A stretch of 64,000 nt of DNA from Wolbachia endosymbiont of Diaphorina citri (GTDB lineage Bacteria > Pseudomonadota > Alphaproteobacteria > Rickettsiales > Anaplasmataceae): the NCBI RefSeq assembly GCF_013096535.2, contig NZ_CP051265.2, positions 1,364,001 to 1,428,000 of the forward strand, given 5' to 3'. The notes below the pieces were generated by a model. It had not been told where the DNA came from. It worked only from the letters and a program-made list of their open reading frames with translations, and made no database searches. Positions 38,448 through 47,247 of this stretch are shown piece after piece. How positions within the stretch are numbered: position 1 is the first letter of the stretch; each line of letters starts with the position of its first letter. Both the position numbers and the translations under genes were made by a program.

Positions 38448-40019
38448 CTTACTATTACCCACAAGTATAGAATTCATGAGCAAGTCTCCATCCTTCTGCT
38501 AAATCAAAGAGACGTTTCCATCCCTTCCACAAGGCTATAGGACCTGGTTCTAAGTCATTTTTGCGAGCTAAAAACCCTCCTAACTTGGCCACCCACCTCA
38601 CAATTTCTCTTATAGGTGGTGGAGTCTCAGGATAGTTTTTTGTCTTAAGCATTTTGGTATATAAAACCTTCCATTCGTCATCAGTCAGTATGACAGTGCA
38701 AGAAAGATTCGGATTTGTTCTAGCTACCAATGTAATAAAAAATATTCTCCATGCAATTATACTCATAATTGTAAGAAAGCGGATCAATCTATCTGCTGTT
38801 TGGAGCCTACATTCTTCAACTTTAAGACCGGATTTCAAAATTTTATGAAAAACCTCTATTCTCCATCTTAAGCAATACCATTGTATTTTTTCTACTGCTT
38901 CTTCAAAATTATTAATATTTATATTTGTTAACAAAATCCAGTTTATGGGCTCTTCGCCAAATGGGGGATATCTTTCTATAACATAGACAGCATTTAAATT
39001 TAAATTAGGAAGTTTTTGGGTTTTACGTCTAGCGTTGTTTTTTGATGCATTCATCACAAAGTTACTAAACTTTACTTCTAAAACTGTTGTTCTTTGAGGT
39101 TTTTTATCGCGAGCAGGAATACTCACTTGAATTTCTCCTTGACAAGACATGCGATTCATCAAATCCCACAATCTTTCACCACCTTTTTCAGAATAAGTCG
39201 ACTTCTTGTTTACTGTTCTGTTTTGATTTCCTCTTACTACAAAAAGAGATTGATTAGTGGAAGCAACTTCAAATAAATCATAAATATCTGCTTCTCTATC
39301 ACAAACGGTAACTACCTTAACATCCTTTAATCCAGGATGTTTAGTAGAGTCTTTAAGTGATGCTATCCACCGTATGCTTTCTTTCTCTTCTATGGGAAGA
39401 GCAGTATTATGGCTTCTTCTTTTCAACTCCTTTAGGTCTTCAGTTAAGGAAGGTCTAGTACTAATTTTTTGATCCAATAATCCTATAGGTAGTCCTTCTG
39501 TTGTAACTGCAAACGTTGTATGCATCACTAATCCATGGGTTTTAAAATTAGTTGTTTTAGATGTTAATCTTGCTGCTATAATCCCTAATCCTTCGGTCTT
39601 TTTATGATTTTTATATGAAATATAACTCGTATCCTGGATAGCTAAGATAGTTGAGTATTCTTTAGCTCTTTCAACAGTTTTAATTATATGACTGTCTAAT
39701 ATTTTTCTTTCAGAAATGGCATCGTTTTGGAAAAATCTATAAGCTGCTTTACTTTGATGCCAATCTTCACAAGCTTGATTTATTGAACGCTCAGGCGATT
39801 CAGCAAAACTATTAACTATTTTTAGAAGCCTTTTACTTAATCTTATATCACCAAAATTAACAATTCCAAATTCACTTTCTGCCCATTCGCCAGTTGAGGT
39901 ATTTATAGTTCTTTTCATCATATATTCCATTTTTAGACCATAGATCTATTTATAATAGAAAGTTGAATTAGTAAAATAGCAGCTTTTTCTCCATTTTTAG
40001 ATTTATGGGTAATAGTAAG
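38448..40019 (-). mobile_element. IS4-type (IS50-like) element, copy 3, no target duplication
   Basis: The element has the same 1572-bp length and terminal repeats as copies 1 and 2. The nine bases on its two sides differ (GTCTTGATT on the left, CTTCTATAG on the right), whereas both other copies have perfect duplications. This copy therefore marks a rearrangement: recombination with another copy elsewhere, or an adjacent deletion. It starts 44 bp after the OTU gene and is followed by degenerate sequence. Confidence 0.9.
38455..39930 (-). CDS. IS4/IS50-like transposase, copy 3
   Basis: 491 residues, identical in sequence to the other two copies (D100, D210, E358 and the YREK signature all present). 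It is complete and probably active. Its orientation is the same as copy 1, so homologous recombination between copies 1 and 3 would delete the 28 kb between them, while recombination between 2 and 3 would invert about 24 kb. Confidence 0.93.
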   Translation of the reverse strand: MEYMMKRTINTSTGEWAESEFGIVNFGDIRLSKRLLKIVNSFAESPERSINQACEDWHQSKAAYRFFQNDAISERKILDSHIIKTVERAKEYSTILAIQDTSYISYKNHKKTEGLGIIAARLTSKTTNFKTHGLVMHTTFAVTTEGLPIGLLDQKISTRPSLTEDLKELKRRSHNTALPIEEKESIRWIASLKDSTKHPGLKDVKVVTVCDREADIYDLFEVASTNQSLFVVRGNQNRTVNKKSTYSEKGGERLWDLMNRMSCQGEIQVSIPARDKKPQRTTVLEVKFSNFVMNASKNNARRKTQKLPNLNLNAVYVIERYPPFGEEPINWILLTNININNFEEAVEKIQWYCLRWRIEVFHKILKSGLKVEECRLQTADRLIRFLTIMSIIAWRIFFITLVARTNPNLSCTVILTDDEWKVLYTKMLKTKNYPETPPPIREIVRWVAKLGGFLARKNDLEPGPIALWKGWKRLFDLAEGWRLAHEFYTCG

Positions 40020-40382
40020 CTTCTATAGGGGGCATTCTATAATAAAAGCCATGCTCATTTTGAATCACTGCTTAATAAGAATAAAGTCTTAGTAAAACAG
40101 ACACAAGAACAATAGGATTTCTTGCTTGCAAAGCAACTCCAAGATCGGGAGGAACAAGACTTTTTCCCTTGCAAGGCAACTTCAAGAGCAATCCTCACGC
40201 ACAATCTCTTAACCCAAATGGAAGATCAGCGGCAGCAAATACTTGTAAAATAATAACTCTATGGTTAATATGCGAAGATTTAAGTAAAAAATGTTGTCAT
40301 TCTAGTAGCTGATACTGGGCTCCAATGTCAATTAGTCGGATAACAAAAAAACACAGGCTTCACATGCATCTGCAGTACTGTA
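40020..40382 (+). other. Degenerate region after IS copy 3
   Basis: No intact gene is present. On the plus strand a decayed coding remnant can be followed at 40030-40240 (HFESLLNKNKVLVKQTQEQ, stop, DFLLAKQLQDREEQDF, then frame changes), with a KQLQ-type charged repeat. I do not recognise the parent. At 40299-40330 there are fragments of the dispersed GTCATTCTAG/ACTGG repeat. The fabI stop codon follows on the other strand. Confidence 0.4.
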
Positions 40383-41159
40383 TTAGTCTACTATCTTCAT
40401 TCCCACAACATTATACCCTGAATCAACATGTAAAATTTCTCCAGTTGTACCACTACTCAGGTCGCTTAATAAGTATAGTGCTGCCTTACCAACATCTTCT
40501 ATTGTAACATTGCGTCTAAGTGGAGAATTACTTCTATTCCATTCCGATATGGAGTGAAAGTCACTTATTCCAGAAGATGCCAAAGTTCTGATTGGACCAG
40601 CAGAAATTGCATTTACTCTGATGTTCTGTGGTCCGAGATCACATGCTATATATTTTACACTTGCTTCAAGTGCTGCTTTACATAAACCCATCACATTATA
40701 ATTTGGCATAACTTTTTCAGCACCATAGTAAGATAAAGTAAGTAAACTACCGCCATTTAACATCATTTTTTCCGCTCTTTGCGCTAAAGCAGTAAAAGAA
40801 TAGCATGATATATGCATTGCATTGAGAAAGTTTTTTAGTGAAGTATCGACGTATCTACCATTGAGCTCATTTTTATCGGAGAATGCTATTGCATGTACCA
40901 AAAAATCAAGATTATCCCACTTTTTCTCTATTTTCCCAAAAGCACTATCTATGGTTTCCTTATTTGAAACATCACAATGTAGTGTTAGCTCCACATTTAA
41001 TTCATTCGCTATTGGTAATAATTTCTCTTTTATTACTTCATTTTGATAAGTTATTGCAAGCTCAGCTCCGTGCTCTGAGAGAGTTTTTGCTATACCATAT
41101 GCTATTGACCTTTTATTTATTATTCCGGTTATTAACCCTTTTTTGCCCTGCAATATCAT
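40383..41159 (-). CDS. fabI: Enoyl-[acyl-carrier-protein] reductase (NADH), FabI
   Basis: 258 residues, the normal length. It is a short-chain dehydrogenase of the FabI type, with the divergent nucleotide loop GLITGIINKRSIAYGIAKTL and the catalytic Tyr144/145, Tyr154 and Lys161 (SYYGAEKVMPNYNVMGLCKA). The substrate loop is ISAGPIRTLASSGISDF. It reduces the enoyl-ACP double bond in the last step of each fatty-acid elongation cycle. Codon use is like the other housekeeping genes. The repeat fragments at 40299 lie just past its 3' end. Confidence 0.97.
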   Translation of the reverse strand: MILQGKKGLITGIINKRSIAYGIAKTLSEHGAELAITYQNEVIKEKLLPIANELNVELTLHCDVSNKETIDSAFGKIEKKWDNLDFLVHAIAFSDKNELNGRYVDTSLKNFLNAMHISCYSFTALAQRAEKMMLNGGSLLTLSYYGAEKVMPNYNVMGLCKAALEASVKYIACDLGPQNIRVNAISAGPIRTLASSGISDFHSISEWNRSNSPLRRNVTIEDVGKAALYLLSDLSSGTTGEILHVDSGYNVVGMKIVD

Positions 41160-41484
41160 GAAATTATTTGTCTTTTTTATAATTTGAAATATTAACTAGG
41201 CAAAGTCAATTGTGTTTTAACTGTAGCTAACGTATAAAAATTACTTCCGCATATTTCCAACCTCATTATAATTACAATTAGAGATATTTTAAGAGCTCAA
41301 AATCTATCTTTAGTCTGCAGACTTTTTAATCAAACTTATTAAAAAATATATTCTTCAGTGTATATCTTTCGTATATGCACTGCATTTTTTTCTAACTTTT
41401 TTTACACAGGAGGATTTTATGTCCAGAATTCCAGATACTTGACCTTTACTTTATAGCTAATAAAAACCAACTGGTGCTATTCGC

Positions 41485-41709
41485 ATGGTTGTTAAACATC
41501 ACAAAATGAAGCGTGATGTGAAAGGAAACCTTGTTGATAAGGAAGTTGAGGATAAAGGTTGGGATTGTTATATATTAAGTCAAGAGCAAAAACAAGAATT
41601 ATACAATGGAAAAAGGATTATTGAGGATTCAGCATTAATCATTATTAAAGATTCGTGGGAGCTTATTTTTTGGGAAAACCAAAAGGTAACACATCGATTT
41701 ACCGTTTAA
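41485..41709 (+). CDS. Small hypothetical protein, 74 aa
   Basis: A short open frame (MVVKHHKMKRDVKGNLVDKE ... DSWELIFWENQKVTHRFTV) of charged, non-repetitive composition. An in-frame leader from ATG 41419 stops after seven codons (MSRIPDT), and a second short frame is closed by stops at about 41458, so this may be the tail of a decayed gene. There is no clear ribosome site before 41485. It contains no recognised family. The downstream 700 bp are gene-free. It could be a genuine small protein or a remnant; I slightly favour a remnant. Confidence 0.35.
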   Translation: MVVKHHKMKRDVKGNLVDKEVEDKGWDCYILSQEQKQELYNGKRIIEDSALIIIKDSWELIFWENQKVTHRFTV

Positions 41710-42370
41710 TCTTAAAAAGGTACTTTAATAGTTCCTTTTAAGTACTAATCCGGAGGTTCGATAGGTTGTTGTTTAAAAGATTGGCAGATATTTTTGTTAG
41801 TATTAAAAATTACATAATGTATATTATGGAAAATATAAGAAACACAAGCTTTCAGCAAGAGAAAATGCAATTTTTGCTCTTCTCAAACAGCATAAAAAAG
41901 TGCCTGTTGAACCTCCAGATTAATGCTCAAAAATGTTCAATTGATACTTTAAAAGTATTACTTTAAAAATACCTAAAGTATCGCTTCAAAAGCACTTAAA
42001 AATTTTATCTTTTAGCTCCAATACGACCCTCTATTTGTCTTTTCTTAAAAAGCGTTAAGATATTTATCAATTGAGTAGGTTTTTCTATAAATATCTCAAT
42101 CTAATCATACTCTTTTTGATGTCTTTTTTGATCTTTTTCAGAGTTATCCACAGTTTTTTGTTCTCAATTATATATATATTAGTATTTGGAGATCATATTT
42201 ATTATAGATCTCCAAAGTACTCAGAAATGTAAAATTATATACTCTATTAGGTTATCAACTTAGTTATTAACAATTCTGTAAAACAAGAAAAAGGGGCTTT
42301 TAGAAACAATATAGTTCTTTATGATTACACATAGGACAAGATAGCTAGGATACCTAGCTAAATAAAAAAC
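41710..42370. other. Gene-free AT-rich region with a consensus DnaA box
   Basis: About 660 bp with no credible gene. A short possible coding remnant (KYKKHKLSARENAIFALLKQ, ending at about 41922) is visible on the plus strand. Near 41950-41995 AGTATTACTTT/AAAGTAT-type inverted half-sites occur. At 42144-42152 TTATCCACA is a perfect DnaA-box sequence; TTATTAACA at 42264-42272 is a one-mismatch relative. Only one perfect box is present, so an origin is not claimed. Confidence 0.45.
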
Positions 42371-42374
42371 TTGG

Positions 42375-42406
42375 AAAAAAGGAAGAAGAGACTTCTTCCT
42401 TTTTTT
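42375..42406 (-). terminator. Terminator of the 298-aa gene
   Basis: An 8-bp GC-containing stem (GGAAGAAG / CTTCTTCC) with a 3-base loop is extended by matching A6 and T7 runs on the two sides. On the minus strand it gives a hairpin followed by T's immediately after the stop at 42409. The symmetry means it could also act on plus-strand transcripts. Confidence 0.75.
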
Positions 42407-42408
42407 AC

Positions 42409-43305
42409 TTAACCAAGCACTACCATACTTGTCTCTGTATCAGCTTCTTGTTTTACAGTGTCAAACCCTTTATAAACGTAAACGGTATCTACACAACTCT
42501 TAGGCTTTAAAACATCATATGTAATAGCATAAATCGTAGCTCCAACTAATAATGCAGCGACTAAAGCTATACCAATTATAGTCGGCAATACCGTTAATGC
42601 AGCACCAGTACCAAAATACAATCCTAACCCAACCGCCAATGCAGTTATAGCACCACCAATAGCACCAAATTTCATTCCTTTCTTAGCTGCCTCTTTCCTT
42701 GACTCACGGTTATCTCCAAAATCTAGTGTCCTTGCCATTCCCCTTAATATTATTGTATTGAGCTTTTGTTCCGATTCGATTGTCTTGATTTCTTTTAGAT
42801 AATTTTCATATTTACTTTTCTCTTGATCATCTTTCAGTATCTCTCTTTCTAAAGCACCTTCAATCATATTACGATCCGCTTCGGATGAAGCTTTCCAAAA
42901 CTCTTTTAATCCAAATTTGTCTTTGATTAAATCTAAAAATTCAGTTATATTAACTGGAGATTTCACAATAATATCAACCATTCTATAATCTTCGCGAATA
43001 CCATTATCCGATTTTACAAAGCCAAGATCGATACTTAAAAATTCTTTTAATATATTTCTCTTTTTAACCATATCGAAAACGGCTGATTCGCAAATTTTAT
43101 TCTTACCAAGAAGATCGAATAAAAGGCTAACTCTTGTATAAGGAGAATCTTCGTCTCCTTTTTCGCCTCTATATAATTTAAAAACAGTAAAAAGATCTTC
43201 TGTTTTAGCTTCTTCAAGTATTTGAACTATATCCTTAGTTCCGGTTCCTTTCATTACAAGCTTTAGATCATTTAATAAAGTTTCTTGTTCTGCTGTTAAC
43301 TCCAT
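42409..43305 (-). CDS. Unrecognised protein with C-terminal membrane hairpin, 298 aa
   Basis: The first 200 residues are helical and charged (LNDLKLVMKGTGTKDIVQIL; KSKYENYLKEIKTIESEQ). Two long hydrophobic helices follow at about 211-232 (MKFGAIGGAITALAVGLGLY) and 238-262 (TVLPTIIGIALVAALLVGAT), then a 35-residue tail. The glycine-rich hairpin resembles the one in the ankyrin protein at 23680, suggesting a shared type of membrane anchor. No enzymatic motif is seen. The gene has its own terminator and an upstream AGGAG. It is probably Wolbachia-specific, with unknown function. Confidence 0.7.
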   Translation of the reverse strand: MELTAEQETLLNDLKLVMKGTGTKDIVQILEEAKTEDLFTVFKLYRGEKGDEDSPYTRVSLLFDLLGKNKICESAVFDMVKKRNILKEFLSIDLGFVKSDNGIREDYRMVDIIVKSPVNITEFLDLIKDKFGLKEFWKASSEADRNMIEGALEREILKDDQEKSKYENYLKEIKTIESEQKLNTIILRGMARTLDFGDNRESRKEAAKKGMKFGAIGGAITALAVGLGLYFGTGAALTVLPTIIGIALVAALLVGATIYAITYDVLKPKSCVDTVYVYKGFDTVKQEADTETSMVVLG

Positions 43306-43432
43306 ATCAAACTCTCCTATTAAAAATAATAATATACTTTAATTATGATATATTTAAATAATAAAGTCAAGAATTTAACTAGTATTGCAAACACTTAAAC
43401 AAGAAAAAGGGGCTTTTACTCGAATAGATATT

Positions 43433-44245
43433 TTATAACGTCTTAATGCTAACTCCACCGACATATAAATTTGCGTGGCTTTTTCCAGTATTAAGCAATG
43501 CAAGTCCAATATTGTCGACACTAGAGCGTAGTTCTCCTACTTCTTCATTATGTTCACTGATTACTTTAGTGCCAATATTTGGAAGTGCATTTTTTCCCTC
43601 AACAAGGTAAAGTTTCCTTCTGAATTTTTCTTGTCTGCTCATTCGATTTACAACTTCCTGACCTATATAGCACCCTTTATTAAAGCTTATACCATTTATC
43701 TTATCGATTAAATATTGCAGCGGAAATGATGAATTTTGCACCATATCTTTTGCTCCATCTGGGACAAGGTTTTTAATTCTAACTTTTTCATACTGAATAA
43801 AATCTCCAACCGGTTCTTTTATTTCATCTTCATGTATGATCCTCATTCCTAGCAGCTTGTGCCTTGGATCTTGAAAAATAACTTGTGACTTACTACTACA
43901 CTTCGCCAACTTAGCATCAAACAAAACTCCAACCTTATATAGTGAACTAATGTCTTTAATCCTCACTCTAAGGTAAGTTTTGAGCAAGTCTAATTTTTCA
44001 ATTATTTGCTGTAGATGGGCATTTTCACACTCCAAATAAATATATTTATCATGCTCAATGAGGAAAAAATCGTACAGATATTTTCCCTGAGGGTTGAGTA
44101 ATAAAGAGTAAATTGCCTGCTGGCTACTTAGTTTATTAATATCATTTGTTATAACACCCTGAAGAAAATCTCTCGTATCTGGTCCGTATAAAGATATTAG
44201 ACTACGGTTTGCTAGCGGTATGTAACCCATAAAACTTCTGTTCAA
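43433..44245 (-). CDS. ygfZ: YgfZ/GcvT-like folate-binding protein
   Basis: 270 residues. It has the tetrahydrofolate-binding fold of the aminomethyltransferase (GcvT) family, with the YgfZ signature KGCYIGQEVVNRM (about residues 189-201; the cysteine is functionally required in this family). The N-terminus, LISLYGPDTRDFLQGVITND, is also characteristic. YgfZ proteins assist Fe-S enzymes, including tRNA thiomethylation by MiaB. It is divergent from groES; the shared 97-bp region holds the groES promoter. No partner gene is adjacent. Confidence 0.92.
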   Translation of the reverse strand: MNRSFMGYIPLANRSLISLYGPDTRDFLQGVITNDINKLSSQQAIYSLLLNPQGKYLYDFFLIEHDKYIYLECENAHLQQIIEKLDLLKTYLRVRIKDISSLYKVGVLFDAKLAKCSSKSQVIFQDPRHKLLGMRIIHEDEIKEPVGDFIQYEKVRIKNLVPDGAKDMVQNSSFPLQYLIDKINGISFNKGCYIGQEVVNRMSRQEKFRRKLYLVEGKNALPNIGTKVISEHNEEVGELRSSVDNIGLALLNTGKSHANLYVGGVSIKTL

Positions 44246-44277
44246 ATCTTAATTATACACTTTTACTAACTCCAACC

Positions 44278-44308
44278 CTTGAAATGTAACCTTTAGATGA
44301 CTACATAG
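44278..44308 (+). promoter_or_regulatory. Candidate sigma32 (RpoH) heat-shock promoter of groES
   Basis: CTTGAAA (44278-44284) matches the sigma32 -35 box. CTACATAG (44301-44308), 16 bases later, partly matches the -10 box CCCCATNT. It lies 35 bp upstream of the groES ATG, which has its own GAGGAAA ribosome site. The position and gene function fit; the -10 match is imperfect. Confidence 0.5.
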
Positions 44309-44342
44309 AATTGTAGGTTAATCTATTAATGAGGAAACATAA

Positions 44343-44633
44343 ATGTCAAGTGTAAATTTGAATGTATTAGATGATAACGTGCTAATAAAGCCTATTACTG
44401 AAGAAAAACAAGGTGGAATTGTACTACCATCAAGTGCTGAAAAGAAGCCTACTAAAGGTGAAGTTATAGCAATTGGTAGTGGTTCACGCAACTCAAGCGG
44501 AGAGCGTATAGCTTTAACTGTAAAAACTGGTGATAAGGTTTTCTACAGGCAGTGGGCTGGCACAGAAGTAGAGCATGACAATGAAAAGTATGTCGTGATG
44601 AAGGAGTCAGACCTACTTGCTGTTATCAAGTAG
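44343..44633 (+). CDS. groES: GroES co-chaperonin
   Basis: 96 residues, the normal length. The beta-barrel core and mobile loop are clear ([20 protein letters not shown], then [20 protein letters not shown]). The C-terminal [15 protein letters not shown] matches the family. Seven copies cap GroEL to close the folding chamber. GAGGAAAC lies 6 bases before the ATG. It forms an operon with groEL, 89 bp downstream. Heat-shock control is suggested by the upstream promoter. Confidence 0.98.
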
Positions 44634-44722
44634 GTATCCCTATTTTACTAAACTAATGCGCTATATAGTGCATTATGTATTTTAATATTCTAAATTTTTT
44701 ATTAATTTAAGGAGTGATAAAA

Positions 44723-46381
44723 ATGGCTAACATAGTAGTATCAGGCGAACAGTTGCAAGAAGCCTTTCGTGAAGTTGCAGCAATGGTTGACTCAACGGTG
44801 GGAGCAACTGCAGGGCCTAGGGGAAATACAATAGGAATTAGCAAGCCATATGGTGGACCAGAGGTCACAAAGGATGGCTATAAGGTAATGAAAGGTATAA
44901 AGCCTGAAAAACCATTACACTCTGCGATAGTAAGCACCATTGCTCAAAGTGCTTCTCAGTGTAATGACAAAGTTGGTGATGGTACCACAACATGCTCAAT
45001 ACTGACTAGCAATATGATAATGGAAGCTTCAAAGTCAATTGCAGCTGGAAATGATCGTATTTGTATCAAAAATGGAATACAGAAGGCAAAAGATGTGATA
45101 TTAAAGGAAATTACATCAATGTCTCGCACAATTTCTTTAGAGAAAATGGATGAAGTTGCACAAGTTGCAATAATTTCTGCAAATGGTGATAAAGATATTG
45201 GTAATAGCATTGCTGATGCTGTTAAAAAGGTTGGAAAAGAAGGCGTCATTACTGTTGAAGAGAGTAAGGGTTCAAAAGAATTAGAAGTTGAACTTACAAC
45301 TGGTATGCAGTTTGACCGTGGTTATCTCTCTCCATACTTTGTTACAAATAATGAAAAGATGAGCGTGGAGCTTGATGATCCATATTTGCTGATTACAGAA
45401 AAAAAACTTAATATTATTCAACCTTTACTTCCTATTCTTGAGGCTATTTTTAAGTCTGGTAAACCTTTGTTTATCATTGCAGAAGATGTTGAAGGTGAAG
45501 CATTAAGCACTTTAGTGATCAACAAATTACGTGGTCTAAAAGTTGCTGCAGTAAAAGCTCCAGGCTTTGGTGATAGGAGAAAGGAAATGCTCGAAGACAT
45601 AGCAGCTTTAACAGGTGCTAAGTATGTCATAAAAGATGAGCTTGGAATCAAGATGGAGGATTTAACTCTCGAAGATCTTGGTACTGCTAAAAATGTTAAA
45701 ATCACTAAAGACAATACTACAATTGTTAGTGAAGACAGCGACTCTGATAAACAAAACAGAGTGGATGCTAGAATTAACCAGATTAAATCTCAGATTGAAA
45801 CTTCAACCTCTGATTATGATAAAGAAAAGCTGAGAGAGCGTTTAGCGAAATTATCAGGCGGCGTTGCTGTGCTCAAAGTTGGTGGAGCAACCGAAGTAGA
45901 AGTAAAAGAACGCAGAGATAGAGTTGAAGATGCACTTCATGCAACAAGAGCTGCAATTGAAGAAGGGATAGTTCCAGGTGGAGGAGTTGCACTTCTTTAT
46001 GCTGCATCTACTCTTGATAAGCTAAAAGCTTCAAGCGATGAAGAGCAAATAGGTATCAACATTGTCAAAAAAGTTCTCAGTGCTCCAATCAAAAGATTGG
46101 TTAAAAATGCTGGTCTTGAATCTGCTGTTATAATTGACTATTTGATTAAGCAGAATGATAAAGAGCTTATATACAACGTTGAGGCTATGAACTACGCTAA
46201 TGCATCAACAGCTGGTGTAATTGATCCGGCAAAAGTAGTTCGTATTGCTTTTGAAACGGCAGTGTCTGTAGCAAGCGCACTTATTACTACTGAATCTATG
46301 ATAGTTGATCTACCAAATAAAGAAGAAAATGCTTCATCACCTATGGGTGCAGGAGCAATGGGCGGAATGGGTGGATTCTAA
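44723..46381 (+). CDS. groEL: GroEL chaperonin
   Basis: 552 residues starting [11 protein letters not shown], with AAGGAGTG 7 bases upstream. A GTG at 44714 would add three residues but would overlap the ribosome site. The ATP site ([10 protein letters not shown] ... [17 protein letters not shown]) and the apical domain ([20 protein letters not shown]) are conserved. The C-terminus ends in the Gly-Met tail GAMGGMGGF. GroEL is one of the most abundant Wolbachia proteins and folds many cytosolic clients. Codon use is typical of a highly expressed gene here. Confidence 0.98.
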   Translation: MANIVVSGEQLQEAFREVAAMVDSTVGATAGPRGNTIGISKPYGGPEVTKDGYKVMKGIKPEKPLHSAIVSTIAQSASQCNDKVGDGTTTCSILTSNMIMEASKSIAAGNDRICIKNGIQKAKDVILKEITSMSRTISLEKMDEVAQVAIISANGDKDIGNSIADAVKKVGKEGVITVEESKGSKELEVELTTGMQFDRGYLSPYFVTNNEKMSVELDDPYLLITEKKLNIIQPLLPILEAIFKSGKPLFIIAEDVEGEALSTLVINKLRGLKVAAVKAPGFGDRRKEMLEDIAALTGAKYVIKDELGIKMEDLTLEDLGTAKNVKITKDNTTIVSEDSDSDKQNRVDARINQIKSQIETSTSDYDKEKLRERLAKLSGGVAVLKVGGATEVEVKERRDRVEDALHATRAAIEEGIVPGGGVALLYAASTLDKLKASSDEEQIGINIVKKVLSAPIKRLVKNAGLESAVIIDYLIKQNDKELIYNVEAMNYANASTAGVIDPAKVVRIAFETAVSVASALITTESMIVDLPNKEENASSPMGAGAMGGMGGF

Positions 46382-46392
46382 GTAAACAAGAG

Positions 46393-46415
46393 CCTTGGAG
46401 CAAGTTGCTCCAAGG
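46393..46415 (+). terminator. groESL terminator hairpin
   Basis: A perfect 9-bp stem (CCTTGGAGC / GCTCCAAGG) with a 5-base loop sits 12 bp after the groEL stop, followed by TATCTTTCT. This is a typical factor-independent terminator with a weak T tract. Confidence 0.8.
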
Positions 46416-46545
46416 TATCTTTCTAGTTCTAAAAAGTCTTACATTTATAAAGGAAATAAATTTGTGATTTTCTATAAAAAGCCACTACTATTTATATTTG
46501 TTACGTCTCTTTAATATTATAACTGCTTAGCAATAAAAAAATAAC

Positions 46546-46581
46546 ATATGATTGCTAATATAGCTATATTAGCAATCATAT
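46546..46581. repeat. 36-bp perfect palindrome upstream of the DsbD-like gene
   Basis: The 36 bases read identically on both strands with no loop; each arm is ATATGATTGCTAATATAG. It lies 55 bp before the next start codon, between groEL and the DsbD-like gene. It could be an operator for a dimeric regulator, or a terminator core without a T run. It is unlike the GTCATCCCAG repeats of this window. Confidence 0.85.
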
Positions 46582-46635
46582 TAACAATAGATAAAATTGA
46601 AATTATTTTCTTCATAATAAAGTAAGATTATTCTT

Positions 46636-47139
46636 ATGAAAATACGTATACACTCAATCCTACTTTTACTTTTTTTTTGCACTCAATTGTGCGCTGAAGA
46701 AGAAGTTGCAAAATTTGATCTGCTCATTGGTAAGGTAAATAAAGCAAACCTCACCATTGAAGGCACAATAAAGGTTACAATAAAACCAGGTTGGCATATA
46801 TATTACAAAGACCCTGGAGATTTCGGCCTTCCTACTTCCTTTGACTGTGAGGGTAACATATCAAATATAGATATTCATTGGCCTACTCCCAAGGAGCATA
46901 AAGATAAAGTTGGGGAAGTTACATTTGTTAGTAACATATATGAAGATATGGTGTTATTTCCCTTTAAAACTAATATCATTCCAAATCAGGAATACGCTGA
47001 TATTAACTTTCATATAAAGTACGCAATATGTAAAGATAGGTGTATCCCTAAAAATGCCGAGATAAAAACCAGTCAACCACTAAAGGATTTTATGGATTCC
47101 GATATCAATAAACTCATAAATGAGTGGTATGAAAAATAG
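46636..47139 (+). CDS. Periplasmic DsbD N-terminal-domain-like protein
   Basis: 167 residues with a signal peptide (MKIRIHSILLLLFFCTQLCA; the Cys-Ala-Glu could instead be a lipoprotein-like start). The rest matches the DsbD N-terminal (DsbC-fold) domain: KPGWHIYYKDPGDFGLPTSF, IHWPTPKEHKD and the redox pair in YAICKDRCIPKNA. In full DsbD this domain passes electrons from a membrane domain to periplasmic thiol proteins; here it stands alone without the membrane part. A link to cytochrome c maturation (ccmF is in the window) is plausible but inferred. Confidence 0.8.
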   Translation: MKIRIHSILLLLFFCTQLCAEEEVAKFDLLIGKVNKANLTIEGTIKVTIKPGWHIYYKDPGDFGLPTSFDCEGNISNIDIHWPTPKEHKDKVGEVTFVSNIYEDMVLFPFKTNIIPNQEYADINFHIKYAICKDRCIPKNAEIKTSQPLKDFMDSDINKLINEWYEK

Positions 47140-47247
47140 GATTTTAGCAGGCTTACTATAGCTTTTATAGTGTTACTTCTCATAAACAATAAGTTAGGTA
47201 TTTTTCAACTTTTGCTATATACTCAAGTAAAAATCTCTCTTTTACAG

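Noticed and set aside
41750..41780. GGTTCGAT-like sequence suggesting a tRNA arm
   Set aside because: No acceptor stem or other arms can be folded around it; I saw no tRNA in this window.
41710..42370. Replication origin
   Set aside because: Only one perfect DnaA box and none of the genes that usually flank the Wolbachia origin.
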